Shown here piece by piece: positions 23,528-38,951 of a stretch of DNA of 64,000 nt (within the stretch, counting starts at the first letter, position 1; every line of letters begins with the position of its first letter). The position numbers and the translations under genes were made by a program. The stretch spans positions 3,720,001 through 3,784,000 of the forward strand of contig OZ059896.1 in the NCBI GenBank assembly GCA_964057225.1, written 5' to 3'. The notes below the pieces were generated by a model. The model was not told where the DNA came from and did not search any database. It saw nothing but the letters and a program-made list of their open reading frames with translations. The DNA comes from Auanema rhodensis. Lineage: Eukaryota; Nematoda; Chromadorea; Rhabditida; Rhabditidae.

Positions 23528-26500
23528 GGTTACCATGAACCAATATCAATAAAAATTTGTTTTTAGACTAATATGGACATGGGGAATCTAATTTTGAAAA
23601 CCGCATCTCTTCATCTTTCACGTGAAGCGAGTTACATACCAAGTGCACATCACGTGTACATTTAATTAGCAAAAATTAAAGTTAACGTAAATTTCAAAGT
23701 CATGGTTACCATGAACCAATATCAATAAAAATTTGTTTTTAGACTAATATGGACATGGGGAATCTAATTTTGAAAACCGCATCTCTTTATCTTTCACGTG
23801 AAGCGAGTTACATACCAAGTGCACATCACGTGTACATTTAATTAGCATAAATTAAAGTTCACGTAAATTTCAAAGTCATGGTTACCATGAACCAATATCA
23901 ATAAAAATTTGTTTTTAGACTAATATGGACATGGGGAATCTAATTTCGAAAACCGCATCTATTTATCTTTCACGTGAAGCGAGTTACATACCAAGTGCAC
24001 ATCACGTGTACATTTAATTAGCATAAATTAAAGTTCACGTAAATTTCAAAGTCATGGTTACCATGAACCAATATCAATAAAAATTTGTTTTTAGACTAAT
24101 TTGGACATGGGGAATCTAATTTTGAAAACCGCATCTATTTATCTTTCACGTGAAGCGAGTTACATACCAAGTGCACATCACGTGTACATTTAATTAGCAT
24201 AAATTAAAGTTCACGTAAATTTCAAAGTCATGGTTACCATGAACCAATATCAATAAAAATTTGTTTTTAGACTAATTTGGACATGGGGAATCTAATTTTG
24301 AAAACCGCATCTATTTATCTTTCACGTGAAGCGAGTTACATACCAAGTGCACATCACGTGTACATTTAATTAGCATAAATTAAAGTTCACGTAAATTTCA
24401 AAGTCATGGTTACCATGAACCAATATCAATAAAAATTTGTTTTTAGACTAATTTGGACATGGGGAATCTAATTTTGAAAACCGCATCTATTTATCTTTCA
24501 CGTGAAGCGAGTTACATACCAAGTGCACATCACGTGTACATTTAATTAGCATAAATTAAAGTTCACGTAAATTTTAAAGTCATGGTTACCATGAACCAAT
24601 ATCAATAAAAATTTGTTTTTAGACTTATATGGACATGGGGAATCTAATTTTGAAAACCGCATCTCTTTATCTTTCACGTGAAGCGAGTTACATACCAAGT
24701 GCACATCACGTGTACATTTAATTAGCATAAATTAAAGTTCACGTAAATTTCAAAGTCATGGTTACCATGAACCAATATCAATAAAAATTTGTTTTTAGAA
24801 TAATTTGGACATGGGGAATCTAATTTTGAAGACCGCATCTATTTATCTTTCACGTGAAGCGAGTTACATACCAAGTGCACATCACGTGTACATTTAATTA
24901 GCATAAATTAAAGTTCACGTAAATTTCAAAGTCATGGTTACCATGAACCAATATCAATAAAAATTTGTTTTTAGACTAATATGGACATGGGGAATCTAAT
25001 TTTGAAAACCGCATCTCTTTATCTTTCACGTGAAACGAGTTACATACCAAGTGCCCATCACGTGTACATTAAATTAGCATAAATTAAAGTTCACGTAAAT
25101 TTCAAAGTCATGGTTACCATGAACCAATATCAATAAAAATTTGTTTTTAGACTAATTTGGACATGGGGAATCTAATTTTGAAAACCGCATCTATTTATCT
25201 TTCACGTGAAGCGAGTTACATACCAAGTGCACATCACGTGTACATTTAATTAGCATAAATTAAAGTTCACGTAAATTTCAAAGTCATGGTTACCATGAAC
25301 CAATATCAATAAAAATTTGTTTTTAGACTAATATGGACATGAGGAATCTAATTTTGAAAACCGCATCTCTTCATCTTTCACGTGAAGCGAGTTACATACC
25401 AAGTGCACATCACGTGTACATTTAATTAGCAAAAATTAAAGTTAACGTAAATTTCAAAGTCATGGTTACCATGAACCAATATCAATAAAAATTTGTTTTT
25501 AGACTAATATGGACATGGGGAATCTAATTTTGAAAACCGCATCTCTTTATCTTTCACGTGAAGCGAGTTACATACCAAGTGCACATCACGTGTACATTTA
25601 ATTAGCATAAATTAAAGTTCACGTAAATTTCAAAGTCATGGTTACCATGAACCAATATCAATAAAAATTTGTTTTTAGACTAATATGGACATGGGGAATC
25701 TAATTTCGAAAACCGCATCTATTTATCTTTCACGTGAAGCGAGTTACATACCAAGTGCACATCACGTGTACATTTAATTAGCATAAATTAAAGTTCACGT
25801 AAATTTCAAAGTCATGGTTACCATGAACCAATATCAATAAAAATTTGTTTTTAGACTAATTTGGACATGGGGAATCTAATTTCGAAAACCGCATCTATTT
25901 ATCTTTCACGTGAAGCGAGTTACATACCAAGTGCACATCACGTGTACATTTAATTAGCATAAATTAAAGTTCACGTAAATTTCAAAGTCATGGTTACCAT
26001 GAACCAATATCAATAAAAATTTGTTTTTAGACTAATTTGGACATGGGGAATCTAATTTTGAAAACCGCATCTATTTATCTTTCACGTGAAGCGAGTTACA
26101 TACCAAGTGCACATCACGTGTACATTTAATTAGCATAAATTAAAGTTCACGTAAATTTTAAAGTCATGGTTACCATGAACCAATATCAATAAAAATTTGT
26201 TTTTAGACTAATATGGACATGGGGAATCTAATTTTGAAAACCGCATCTCTTTATCTTTCACGTGAAGCGAGTTACATACCAAGTGCACATCACGTGTACA
26301 TTTAATTAGCATAAATTAAAGTTCACGTAAATTTTAAAGTCATGGTTACCATGAACCAATATCAATAAAAATTTGTTTTTAGACTAATATGGACATGGGG
26401 AATCTAATTTTGAAAACCGCATCTCTTTATCTTTCACGTGAAGCGAGTTACATACCAAGTGCACATCACGTGTACATTTAATTAGCATAAATTAAAGTTC

Positions 26501-27399
26501 ACGTAAATTTCAAAGTCATGGTTACCATGAACCAATATCAATAAAAATTTGTTTTTAGACTAATTTGGACATGGGGAATCTAATTTTGAAAACCGCATCT
26601 ATTTATCTTTCACGTGAAGCGAGTTACATACCAAGTGCACATCACGTGTACATTTAATTAGCATAAATTAAAGTTCACGTAAATTTTAAAGTCATGGTTA
26701 CCATGAACCAATATCAATAAAAATTTGTTTTTAGACTAATATGGACATGGGGAATCTAATTTTGAAAACCGCATCTCTTTATCTTTCACGTGAAGCGAGT
26801 TACATACCAAGTGCACATCACGTGTACATTTAATTAGCATAAATTAAAGTTCACGTAAATTTCAAAGTCATGGTTACCATGAACCAATATCAATAAAAAT
26901 TTGTTTTTAGACTAATTTGGACATGGGGAATCTAATTTCGAAAACCGCATCTATTTATCTTTCACGTGAAGCGAGTTACATACCAAGTGCACATCACGTG
27001 TACATTTAATTAGCATAAATTAAAGTTCACGTAAATTTCAAAGTCATGGTTACCATGAACCAATATCAATAAAAATTTGTTTTTAGACTAATATGGACAT
27101 GGGGAATCTAATTTTGAAAACCGCATCTCTTCATCTTTCACGTGAAGCGAGTTACATACCAAGTGCACATCACGTGTACATTTAATTAGCAAAAATTAAA
27201 GTTAACGTAAATTTCAAAGTCATGGTTACCATGAACCAATATCAATAAAAATTTGTTTTTAGACTAATATGGACATGGGGAATCTAATTTTGAAAACCGC
27301 ATCTCTTTATCTTTCACGTGAAGCGAGTTACATACCAAGTGCACATCACGTGTACATTTAATTAGCATAAATTAAAGTTCACGTAAATTTCAAAGTCAT
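23528..27399. repeat. 22-monomer (3,872-bp) higher-order repeat, unit A
   Basis: The ordered run of variants matches 27400-31271 at an offset of 3,872 bp. Markers include GACTTATATGG near 24622, TTAGAATAATTTGG with GAAGACCGC near 24800-24834, GTGCCCATCA near 25051 and several AAATTTTAAAGTC junctions. The preceding and following monomers do not match at that offset, so this is one unit of a tandem pair. Confidence 0.85.
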
Positions 27400-30300
27400 G
27401 GTTACCATGAACCAATATCAATAAAAATTTGTTTTTAGACTAATATGGACATGGGGAATCTAATTTTGAAAACCGCATCTCTTCATCTTTCACGTGAAGC
27501 GAGTTACATACCAAGTGCACATCACGTGTACATTTAATTAGCAAAAATTAAAGTTAACGTAAATTTCAAAGTCATGGTTACCATGAACCAATATCAATAA
27601 AAATTTGTTTTTAGACTAATATGGACATGGGGAATCTAATTTTGAAAACCGCATCTCTTTATCTTTCACGTGAAGCGAGTTACATACCAAGTGCACATCA
27701 CGTGTACATTTAATTAGCATAAATTAAAGTTCACGTAAATTTCAAAGTCATGGTTACCATGAACCAATATCAATAAAAATTTGTTTTTAGACTAATATGG
27801 ACATGGGGAATCTAATTTCGAAAACCGCATCTATTTATCTTTCACGTGAAGCGAGTTACATACCAAGTGCACATCACGTGTACATTTAATTAGCATAAAT
27901 TAAAGTTCACGTAAATTTCAAAGTCATGGTTACCATGAACCAATATCAATAAAAATTTGTTTTTAGACTAATTTGGACATGGGGAATCTAATTTTGAAAA
28001 CCGCATCTATTTATCTTTCACGTGAAGCGAGTTACATACCAAGTGCACATCACGTGTACATTTAATTAGCATAAATTAAAGTTCACGTAAATTTCAAAGT
28101 CATGGTTACCATGAACCAATATCAATAAAAATTTGTTTTTAGACTAATTTGGACATGGGGAATCTAATTTTGAAAACCGCATCTATTTATCTTTCACGTG
28201 AAGCGAGTTACATACCAAGTGCACATCACGTGTACATTTAATTAGCATAAATTAAAGTTCACGTAAATTTCAAAGTCATGGTTACCATGAACCAATATCA
28301 ATAAAAATTTGTTTTTAGACTAATTTGGACATGGGGAATCTAATTTTGAAAACCGCATCTATTTATCTTTCACGTGAAGCGAGTTACATACCAAGTGCAC
28401 ATCACGTGTACATTTAATTAGCATAAATTAAAGTTCACGTAAATTTTAAAGTCATGGTTACCATGAACCAATATCAATAAAAATTTGTTTTTAGACTTAT
28501 ATGGACATGGGGAATCTAATTTTGAAAACCGCATCTCTTTATCTTTCACGTGAAGCGAGTTACATACCAAGTGCACATCACGTGTACATTTAATTAGCAT
28601 AAATTAAAGTTCACGTAAATTTCAAAGTCATGGTTACCATGAACCAATATCAATAAAAATTTGTTTTTAGAATAATTTGGACATGGGGAATCTAATTTTG
28701 AAGACCGCATCTATTTATCTTTCACGTGAAGCGAGTTACATACCAAGTGCACATCACGTGTACATTTAATTAGCATAAATTAAAGTTCACGTAAATTTCA
28801 AAGTCATGGTTACCATGAACCAATATCAATAAAAATTTGTTTTTAGACTAATATGGACATGGGGAATCTAATTTTGAAAACCGCATCTCTTTATCTTTCA
28901 CGTGAAACGAGTTACATACCAAGTGCCCATCACGTGTACATTAAATTAGCATAAATTAAAGTTCACGTAAATTTCAAAGTCATGGTTACCATGAACCAAT
29001 ATCAATAAAAATTTGTTTTTAGACTAATTTGGACATGGGGAATCTAATTTTGAAAACCGCATCTATTTATCTTTCACGTGAAGCGAGTTACATACCAAGT
29101 GCACATCACGTGTACATTTAATTAGCATAAATTAAAGTTCACGTAAATTTCAAAGTCATGGTTACCATGAACCAATATCAATAAAAATTTGTTTTTAGAC
29201 TAATATGGACATGAGGAATCTAATTTTGAAAACCGCATCTCTTCATCTTTCACGTGAAGCGAGTTACATACCAAGTGCACATCACGTGTACATTTAATTA
29301 GCAAAAATTAAAGTTAACGTAAATTTCAAAGTCATGGTTACCATGAACCAATATCAATAAAAATTTGTTTTTAGACTAATATGGACATGGGGAATCTAAT
29401 TTTGAAAACCGCATCTCTTTATCTTTCACGTGAAGCGAGTTACATACCAAGTGCACATCACGTGTACATTTAATTAGCATAAATTAAAGTTCACGTAAAT
29501 TTCAAAGTCATGGTTACCATGAACCAATATCAATAAAAATTTGTTTTTAGACTAATATGGACATGGGGAATCTAATTTCGAAAACCGCATCTATTTATCT
29601 TTCACGTGAAGCGAGTTACATACCAAGTGCACATCACGTGTACATTTAATTAGCATAAATTAAAGTTCACGTAAATTTCAAAGTCATGGTTACCATGAAC
29701 CAATATCAATAAAAATTTGTTTTTAGACTAATTTGGACATGGGGAATCTAATTTCGAAAACCGCATCTATTTATCTTTCACGTGAAGCGAGTTACATACC
29801 AAGTGCACATCACGTGTACATTTAATTAGCATAAATTAAAGTTCACGTAAATTTCAAAGTCATGGTTACCATGAACCAATATCAATAAAAATTTGTTTTT
29901 AGACTAATTTGGACATGGGGAATCTAATTTTGAAAACCGCATCTATTTATCTTTCACGTGAAGCGAGTTACATACCAAGTGCACATCACGTGTACATTTA
30001 ATTAGCATAAATTAAAGTTCACGTAAATTTTAAAGTCATGGTTACCATGAACCAATATCAATAAAAATTTGTTTTTAGACTAATATGGACATGGGGAATC
30101 TAATTTTGAAAACCGCATCTCTTTATCTTTCACGTGAAGCGAGTTACATACCAAGTGCACATCACGTGTACATTTAATTAGCATAAATTAAAGTTCACGT
30201 AAATTTTAAAGTCATGGTTACCATGAACCAATATCAATAAAAATTTGTTTTTAGACTAATATGGACATGGGGAATCTAATTTTGAAAACCGCATCTCTTT

Positions 30301-31271
30301 ATCTTTCACGTGAAGCGAGTTACATACCAAGTGCACATCACGTGTACATTTAATTAGCATAAATTAAAGTTCACGTAAATTTCAAAGTCATGGTTACCAT
30401 GAACCAATATCAATAAAAATTTGTTTTTAGACTAATTTGGACATGGGGAATCTAATTTTGAAAACCGCATCTATTTATCTTTCACGTGAAGCGAGTTACA
30501 TACCAAGTGCACATCACGTGTACATTTAATTAGCATAAATTAAAGTTCACGTAAATTTTAAAGTCATGGTTACCATGAACCAATATCAATAAAAATTTGT
30601 TTTTAGACTAATATGGACATGGGGAATCTAATTTTGAAAACCGCATCTCTTTATCTTTCACGTGAAGCGAGTTACATACCAAGTGCACATCACGTGTACA
30701 TTTAATTAGCATAAATTAAAGTTCACGTAAATTTCAAAGTCATGGTTACCATGAACCAATATCAATAAAAATTTGTTTTTAGACTAATTTGGACATGGGG
30801 AATCTAATTTCGAAAACCGCATCTATTTATCTTTCACGTGAAGCGAGTTACATACCAAGTGCACATCACGTGTACATTTAATTAGCATAAATTAAAGTTC
30901 ACGTAAATTTCAAAGTCATGGTTACCATGAACCAATATCAATAAAAATTTGTTTTTAGACTAATATGGACATGGGGAATCTAATTTTGAAAACCGCATCT
31001 CTTCATCTTTCACGTGAAGCGAGTTACATACCAAGTGCACATCACGTGTACATTTAATTAGCAAAAATTAAAGTTAACGTAAATTTCAAAGTCATGGTTA
31101 CCATGAACCAATATCAATAAAAATTTGTTTTTAGACTAATATGGACATGGGGAATCTAATTTTGAAAACCGCATCTCTTTATCTTTCACGTGAAGCGAGT
31201 TACATACCAAGTGCACATCACGTGTACATTTAATTAGCATAAATTAAAGTTCACGTAAATTTCAAAGTCAT
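27400..31271. repeat. 22-monomer (3,872-bp) higher-order repeat, unit B
   Basis: Directly adjacent second copy of the 23528-27399 block. By eye the two are almost or entirely identical in variant order, which points to a very recent tandem duplication. Part of the same order (a TTCGA monomer, three aatttgg monomers, then AAATTTTAAAG) starts again from 31272, but the third copy does not continue in full. Confidence 0.85.
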
Positions 31272-32439
31272 GGTTACCATGAACCAATATCAATAAAAAT
31301 TTGTTTTTAGACTAATATGGACATGGGGAATCTAATTTCGAAAACCGCATCTATTTATCTTTCACGTGAAGCGAGTTACATACCAAGTGCACATCACGTG
31401 TACATTTAATTAGCATAAATTAAAGTTCACGTAAATTTCAAAGTCATGGTTACCATGAACCAATATCAATAAAAATTTGTTTTTAGACTAATTTGGACAT
31501 GGGGAATCTAATTTTGAAAACCGCATCTATTTATCTTTCACGTGAAGCGAGTTACATACCAAGTGCACATCACGTGTACATTTAATTAGCATAAATTAAA
31601 GTTCACGTAAATTTCAAAGTCATGGTTACCATGAACCAATATCAATAAAAATTTGTTTTTAGACTAATTTGGACATGGGGAATCTAATTTTGAAAACCGC
31701 ATCTATTTATCTTTCACGTGAAGCGAGTTACATACCAAGTGCACATCACGTGTACATTTAATTAGCATAAATTAAAGTTCACGTAAATTTCAAAGTCATG
31801 GTTACCATGAACCAATATCAATAAAAATTTGTTTTTAGACTAATTTGGACATGGGGAATCTAATTTTGAAAACCGCATCTATTTATCTTTCACGTGAAGC
31901 GAGTTACATACCAAGTGCACATCACGTGTACATTTAATTAGCATAAATTAAAGTTCACGTAAATTTTAAAGTCATGGTTACCATGAACCAATATCAATAA
32001 AAATTTGTTTTTAGACTAATATGGACATGGGGAATCTAATTTTGAAAACCGCATCTCTTTATCTTTCACGTGAAGCGAGTTACATACCAAGTGCACATCA
32101 CGTGTACATTTAATTAGCATAAATTAAAGTTCACGTAAATTTCAAAGTCATGGTTACCATGAACCAATATCAATAAAAATTTGTTTTTAGACTAATTTGG
32201 ACATGGGGAATCTAATTTTGAAAACCGCATCTATTTATCTTTCACGTGAAGCGAGTTACATACCAAGTGCACATCACGTGTACATTTAATTAGCATAAAT
32301 TAAAGTTCACGTAAATTTCAAAGTCATGGTTACCATGAACCAATATCAATAAAAATTTGTTTTTAGACTAATTTGGACATGGGGAATCTAATTTTGAAAA
32401 CCGCATCTATTTATCTTTCACGTGAAGCGAGTTACATAC

Positions 32440-34100
32440 CAAGTGCACATCACGTGTACATTTAATTAGCATAAATTAAAGTTCACGTAAATTTCAAAGT
32501 CATGGTTACCATGAACCAATATCAATAAAAATTTGTTTTTAGACTAATTTGGACATGGGGAATCTAATTTTGAAAACCGCATCTATTTATCTTTCACGTG
32601 AAGCGAGTTACATACCAAGTGCACATCACGTGTACATTTAATTAGCATAAATTAAAGTTCACGTAAATTTTAAAGTCATGGTTACCATGAACCAATATCA
32701 ATAAAAATTTGTTTTTAGACTAATATGGACATGGGGAATCTAATTTTGAAAACCGCATCTCTTTATCTTTCACGTGAAGCGAGTTACATACCAAGTGCAC
32801 ATCACGTGTACATTTAATTAGCATAAATTAAAGTTCACGTAAATTTCAAAGTCATGGTTACCATGAACCAATATCAATAAAAATTTGTTTTTAGACTAAT
32901 ATGGACATGGGGAATCTAATTTCGAAAACCGCATCTCTTTATCTTTCACGTGAAGCGAGTTACATACCAAGTGCACATCACGTGTACATTTAATTAGCAT
33001 AAATTAAAGTTCACTTAAATTTCAAAGTCATGGTTACCATGAACCAATATCAATAAAAATTTGTTTTTAGACTAATATGGACATGGGGAATCTAATTTCG
33101 AAAACCGCATCTATTTATCTTTCACGTGAAGCGAGTTACATACCAAGTGCACATCACGTGTACATTTAATTAGCATAAATTAAAGTTCACGTAAATTTCA
33201 AAGTCATGGTTACCATGAACCAATATCAATAAAAATTTGTTTTTAGACTAATTTGGACATGGGGAATCTAATTTTGAAGACTGCATCTATTTATCTTTCA
33301 CGTGAAGCGAGTTACATACCAAGTGCACATCACGTGTACATTTAATTAGCATAAATTAAAGTTCACGTAAATTTCAAAGTCATGGTTACCATGAACCAAT
33401 ATCAATAAAAATTTGTTTTTAGACTAATATGGACATGGGGAATCTAATTTCGAAAACCGCATCTATTTATCTTTCACGTGAAGCGAGTTACATACCAAGT
33501 GCACATCACGTGTACATTTAATTAGCATAAATTAAAGTTCACGTAAATTTCAAAGTCATGGTTACCATGAACCAATATCAATAAAAATTTGTTTTTAGAC
33601 TAATTTGGACATGGGGAATCTAATTTTGAAAACCGCATCTATTTATCTTTCACGTGAAGCGAGTTACATACCAAGTGCACATCACGTGTACATTTAATTA
33701 GCATAAATTAAAGTTCACGTAAATTTCAAAGTCATGGTTACCATGAACCAATATCAATAAAAATTTGTTTTTAGACTAATATGGACATGGGGAATCTAAT
33801 TTCGAAAACCGCATCTATTTATCTTTCACGTGAAGCGAGTTACATACCAAGTGCACATCACGTGTACATTTAATTAGCATAAATTAAAGTTCACGTAAAT
33901 TTCAAAGTCATGGTTACCATGAACCAATATCAATAAAAATTTGTTTTTAGACTAATTTGGACATGGGGAATCTAATTTTGAAAACCGCATCTATTTATCT
34001 TTCACGTGAAGCGAGTTACATACCAAGTGCACATCACGTGTACATTTAATTAGCATAAATTAAAGTTCACGTAAATTTCAAAGTCATGGTTACCATGAAC
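32440..34100. repeat. Duplicated block, left copy (37-monomer offset)
   Basis: About 9-10 monomers match 38952-40612 at an offset of 6,512 bp. Anchors are AAATTTTAAAG, then a TTCGA/CTCTTTATC monomer, then TTTTGAAGAC (33276 here, 39788 there). Each copy has private single-base changes: GAAGACTGC and TTCACTTAAATT here. A further 5-monomer (880-bp) echo of GAAGAC lies at 34156. Confidence 0.7.
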
Positions 34101-37100
34101 CAATATCAATAAAAATTTGTTTTTAGACTAATTTGGACATGGGGAATCTAATTTTGAAGACCGCATCTATTTATCTTTCACGTGAAGCGAGTTACATACC
34201 AAGTGCACATCACGTGTACATTTAATTAGCATAAATTAAAGTTCACGTAAATTTCAAAGTCATGGTTACCATGAACCAATATCAATAAAAATTTGTTTTT
34301 AGACTAATATGGACATGGGGAATCTAATTTCGAAAACCGCATCTATTTATCTTTCACGTGAAGCGAGTTACATACCAAGTGCACATCACGTGTACATTTA
34401 ATTAGCATAAATTAAAGTTCACGTAAATTTCAAAGTCATGGTTACCATGAACCAATATCAATAAAAATTTGTTTTTAGACTAATTTGGACATGGGGAATC
34501 TAATTTTGAAAACCGCATCTATTTATCTTTCACGTGAAGCGAGTTACATACCAAGTGCACATCACGTGTACATTTAATTAGCATAAATTAAAGTTCACGT
34601 AAATTTCAAAGTCATGGTTACCATGAACCAATATCAATAAAAATTTGTTTTTAGACTAATTTGGACATGGGGAATCTAATTTTGAAAACCACATCTATTT
34701 ATCTTTCACGTGAAGCGAGTTACATACCAAGTGCACATCACGTGTACATTTAATTAGCATAAATTAAAGTTCACGTAAATTTCAAAGTCATGGTTACCAT
34801 GAACCAATATCAATAAAAATTTGTTTTTAGACTAATATGGACATGGGGAATCTAATTTCGAAAACCGCATCTATTTATCTTTCACGTGAAGCGAGTTACA
34901 TACCATGTGCACATCACGTGTACATTTAATTAGCATAAATTAAAGTTCACGTAAATTTCAAAGTCATGGTTACCATGAACCAATATCAATAAAAATTTGT
35001 TTTTAGACTAATTTGGACATGGGGAATCTAATTTTGAAAACCGCATCTATTTATCTTTCACGTGAAGCGAGTTACATACCAAGTGCACATCACGTGTACA
35101 TTTAATTAGCATAAATTAAAGTTCACGTAAATTTCAAAGTCATGGTTACCATGAACCAATATCAATAAAAATTTGTTTTTAGACTAATATGGACATGGGG
35201 AATCTAATTTTGGAAACCGCATCTCTTTATCTTTCACGTGAAGCGAGTTACATACCAAGTGCACATCACGTGTACATTTAATTAGCATAAATTAAAGTTC
35301 ACGTAAATTTCAAAGTCATGGTTACCATGAACCAATATCAATAAAAATTTGTTTTTAGACTAATATGGACATGGGGAATCTAATTTTGGAAACCGCATCT
35401 CTTTATCTTTCACGTGAAGCGAGTTACATACCAAGTGCACATCACGTGTACATTTAATTAGCATAAATTAAAGTTCACGTAAATTTCAAAGTCATGGTTA
35501 CCATGAACCAATATCAATAAAAATTTGTTTTTAGACTAATTTGGACATGGGGAATCTAATTTTGAAAACCGCATCTATTTATCTTTCACGTGAAGCGAGT
35601 TACATACCAAGTGCACATCACGTGTACATTTAATTAGCATAAATTAAAGTTCACGTAAATTTCAAAGTCATGGTTACCATGAACCAATATCAATAAAAAT
35701 TTGTTTTTAGACTAATTTGGACATGGGGAATCTAATTTTGAAAACCGCATCTATTTATCTTTCACGTGAAGCGAGTTACATACCAAGTGCACATCACGTG
35801 TACATTTAATTAGCATAAATTAAAGTTCACGTAAATTTCAAAGTCATGGTTACCATGAACCAATATCAATAAAAATTTGTTTTTAGACTAATATGGACAT
35901 GGGGAATCTAATTTTGGAAACCGCATCTCTTTATCTTTCACGTGAAGCGAGTTACATACCAAGTGCACATCACGTGTACATTTAATTAGCATAAATTAAA
36001 GTTCACGTAAATTTCAAAGTCATGGTTACCATGAACCAATATCAATAAAAATTTGTTTTTAGACTAATATGGACATGGGGAATCTAATTTCGAAAACCGC
36101 ATCTATTTATCTTTCACGTGAAGCGAGTTACATACCAAGTGCACATCACGTGTACATTTAATTAGCATAAATTAAAGTTCACGTAAATTTCAAAGTCATG
36201 GTTACCATGAACCAATATCAATAAAAATTTGTTTTTAGACTAATATGGACATGGGGAATCTAATTTCGAAAACCGCATCTCTTTTTCTTTCACGTGAAGC
36301 GAGTTACATACCAAGTGCACATCACGTGTACATTTAATTAGCATAAATTAAAGTTCACGTAAATTTCAAAGTCATGGTTACCATGAACCAATATCAATAA
36401 AAATTTGTTTTTAGACTAATATGGACATGGGGAATCTAATTTCGAAAACCGCATCTATTTATCTTTCACGTGAAGCGAGTTACATACCAAGTGCACATCA
36501 CGTGTACATTTAATTAGCATAAATTAAAGTTCACGTAAATTTCAAAGTCATGGTTACCATGAACCAATATCAATAAAAATTTGTTTTTAGACTAATATGG
36601 ACATGGGGAATCTAATTTTGGAAACCGCATCTCTTTATCTTTCACGTGAAGCGAGTTACATACCAAGTGCACATCACGTGTACATTTAATTAGCATAAAT
36701 TAAAGTTCACGTAAATTTCAAAGTCATGGTTACCATGAACCAATATCAATAAAAATTTGTTTTTAGACTAATATGGACATGGGGAATCTAATTTCGAAAA
36801 CCGCATCTATTTATCTTTCACGTGAAGCGAGTTACATACCAAGTGCACATCACGTGTACATTTAATTAGCATAAATTAAAGTTCACGTAAATTTCAAAGT
36901 CATGGTTACCATGAACCAATATCAATAAAAATTTGTTTTTAGACTAAATTGGACATGGGGAATCTAATTTCGAAAACCGCATCTATTTATCTTTCACGTG
37001 AAGCGAGTTACATACCAAGTGCACATCACGTGTACATTTAATTAGCATAAATTAAAGTTCACGTAAATTTCAAAGTCATGGTTACCATGAACCAATATCA

Positions 37101-38951
37101 ATAAAAATTTGTTTTTAGACTAATTTGGACATGGGGAATCTAATTTCGAAAACCGCATCTATTTATCTTTCACGTGAAGCGAGTTACATACCAAGTGCAC
37201 ATCACGTGTACATTTAATTAGCATAAATTAAAGTTCACGTAAATTTCAAAGTCATGGTTACCATGAACCAATATCAATAAAAATTTGTTTTTAGACTAAT
37301 ATGGACATGGGGAATCTAATTTTGAAAACCGCATCTATTTATCTTTCACGTGAAGCGAGTTACATACCAAGTGCACATCACGTGTACATTTAATTAGCAT
37401 AAATTAAAGTTCACGTAAATTTCAAAGTCATGGTTACCATGAACCAATATCAATAAAAATTTGTTTTTAGACTAATATGGACATGGGGAATCTAATTTCG
37501 AAAACCGCATCTATTTATCTTTCACGTGAAGCGAGTTACATACCAAGTGCACATCACGTGTACATTTAATTAGCATAAATTAAAGTTCACGTAAATTTCA
37601 AAGTCATGGTTACCATGAACCAATATCAATAAAAATTTGTTTTTAGACTAATTTGGACATGGGGAATCTAATTTTGAAAACCGCATCTATTTATCTTTCA
37701 CGTGAAGCGAGTTACATAACAAGTGCACATCACGTGTACATTTAATTAGCATAAATTAAAGTTCACGTAAATTTCAAAGTCATGGTTACCATGAACCAAT
37801 ATCAATAAAAATTTGTTTTTAGACTAATATGGACATGGGGAATCTAATTTTGGAAACCGCATCTCTTTATCTTTCACGTGAAGCGAGTTACATACCAAGT
37901 GCACATCACGTGTACATTTAATTAGCATAAATTAAAGTTCACGTAAATTTCAAAGTCATGGTTACCATGAACCAATATCAATAAAAATTTGTTTTTAGAC
38001 TAATATGGACATGGGGAATCTAATTTCGAAAACCGCATCTATTTATCTTTCACGTGAAGCGAGTTACATACCAAGTGCACATCACGTGTACATTTAATTA
38101 GTATAAATTAAAGTTCACGTAAATTTCAAAGTCATGGTTACCATGAACCAATATCAATAAAAATTTGTTTTTAGACTAATATGGACATGGGGAATCTAAT
38201 TTCGAAAACCGCATCTCTTTATCTTTCACGTGAAGCGAGTTACATACCAAGTGCACATCACGTGTACATTTAATTAGCATAAATTAAAGTTCACGTAAAT
38301 TTCAAAGTCATGGTTACCATGAACCAATATCAATAAAAATTTGTTTTTAGACTAATATGGACATGGGGAATCTAATTTCGAAAACCGCATCTATTTATCT
38401 TTCACGTGAAGCGAGTTACATACCAAGTGCACATCACGTGTACATTTAATTAGCATAAATTAAAGTTCACGTAAATTTCAAAGTCATGGTTACCATGAAC
38501 CAATATCAATAAAAATTTGTTTTTAGACTAATATGGCCATGGGGAATCTAATTTTGGAAACCGCATCTCTTTATCTTTCACGTGAAGCGAGTTACATACC
38601 AAGTGCACATCACGTGTACATTTAATTAGCATAAATTAAAGTTCACGTAAATTTCAAAGTCATGGTTACCATGAACCAATATCAATAAAAATTTGTTTTT
38701 AGACTAATATGGACATGGGGAATCTAATTTCGAAAACCGCATCTATTTATCTTTCACGTGAAGCGAGTTACATACCAAGTGCACATCACGTGTACATTTA
38801 ATTAGCATAAATTAAAGTTCACGTAAATTTCAAAGTCATGGTTACCATGAACCAATATCAATAAAAATTTGTTTTTAGACTAATTTGGACATGGGGAATC
38901 TAATTTCGAAAACCGCATCTATTTATCTTTCACGTGAAGCGAGTTACATAC

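Noticed and set aside
24546-24728. 60-codon minus-strand open frame in the satellite, identical to one at 28418-28600
   Set aside because: It is created by a chance variant combination (AAATTTTAAAG plus GACTTATATGG) in one monomer and duplicated with the 22-monomer block. The 176-bp period shifts frame each monomer, and there is no coding signature.
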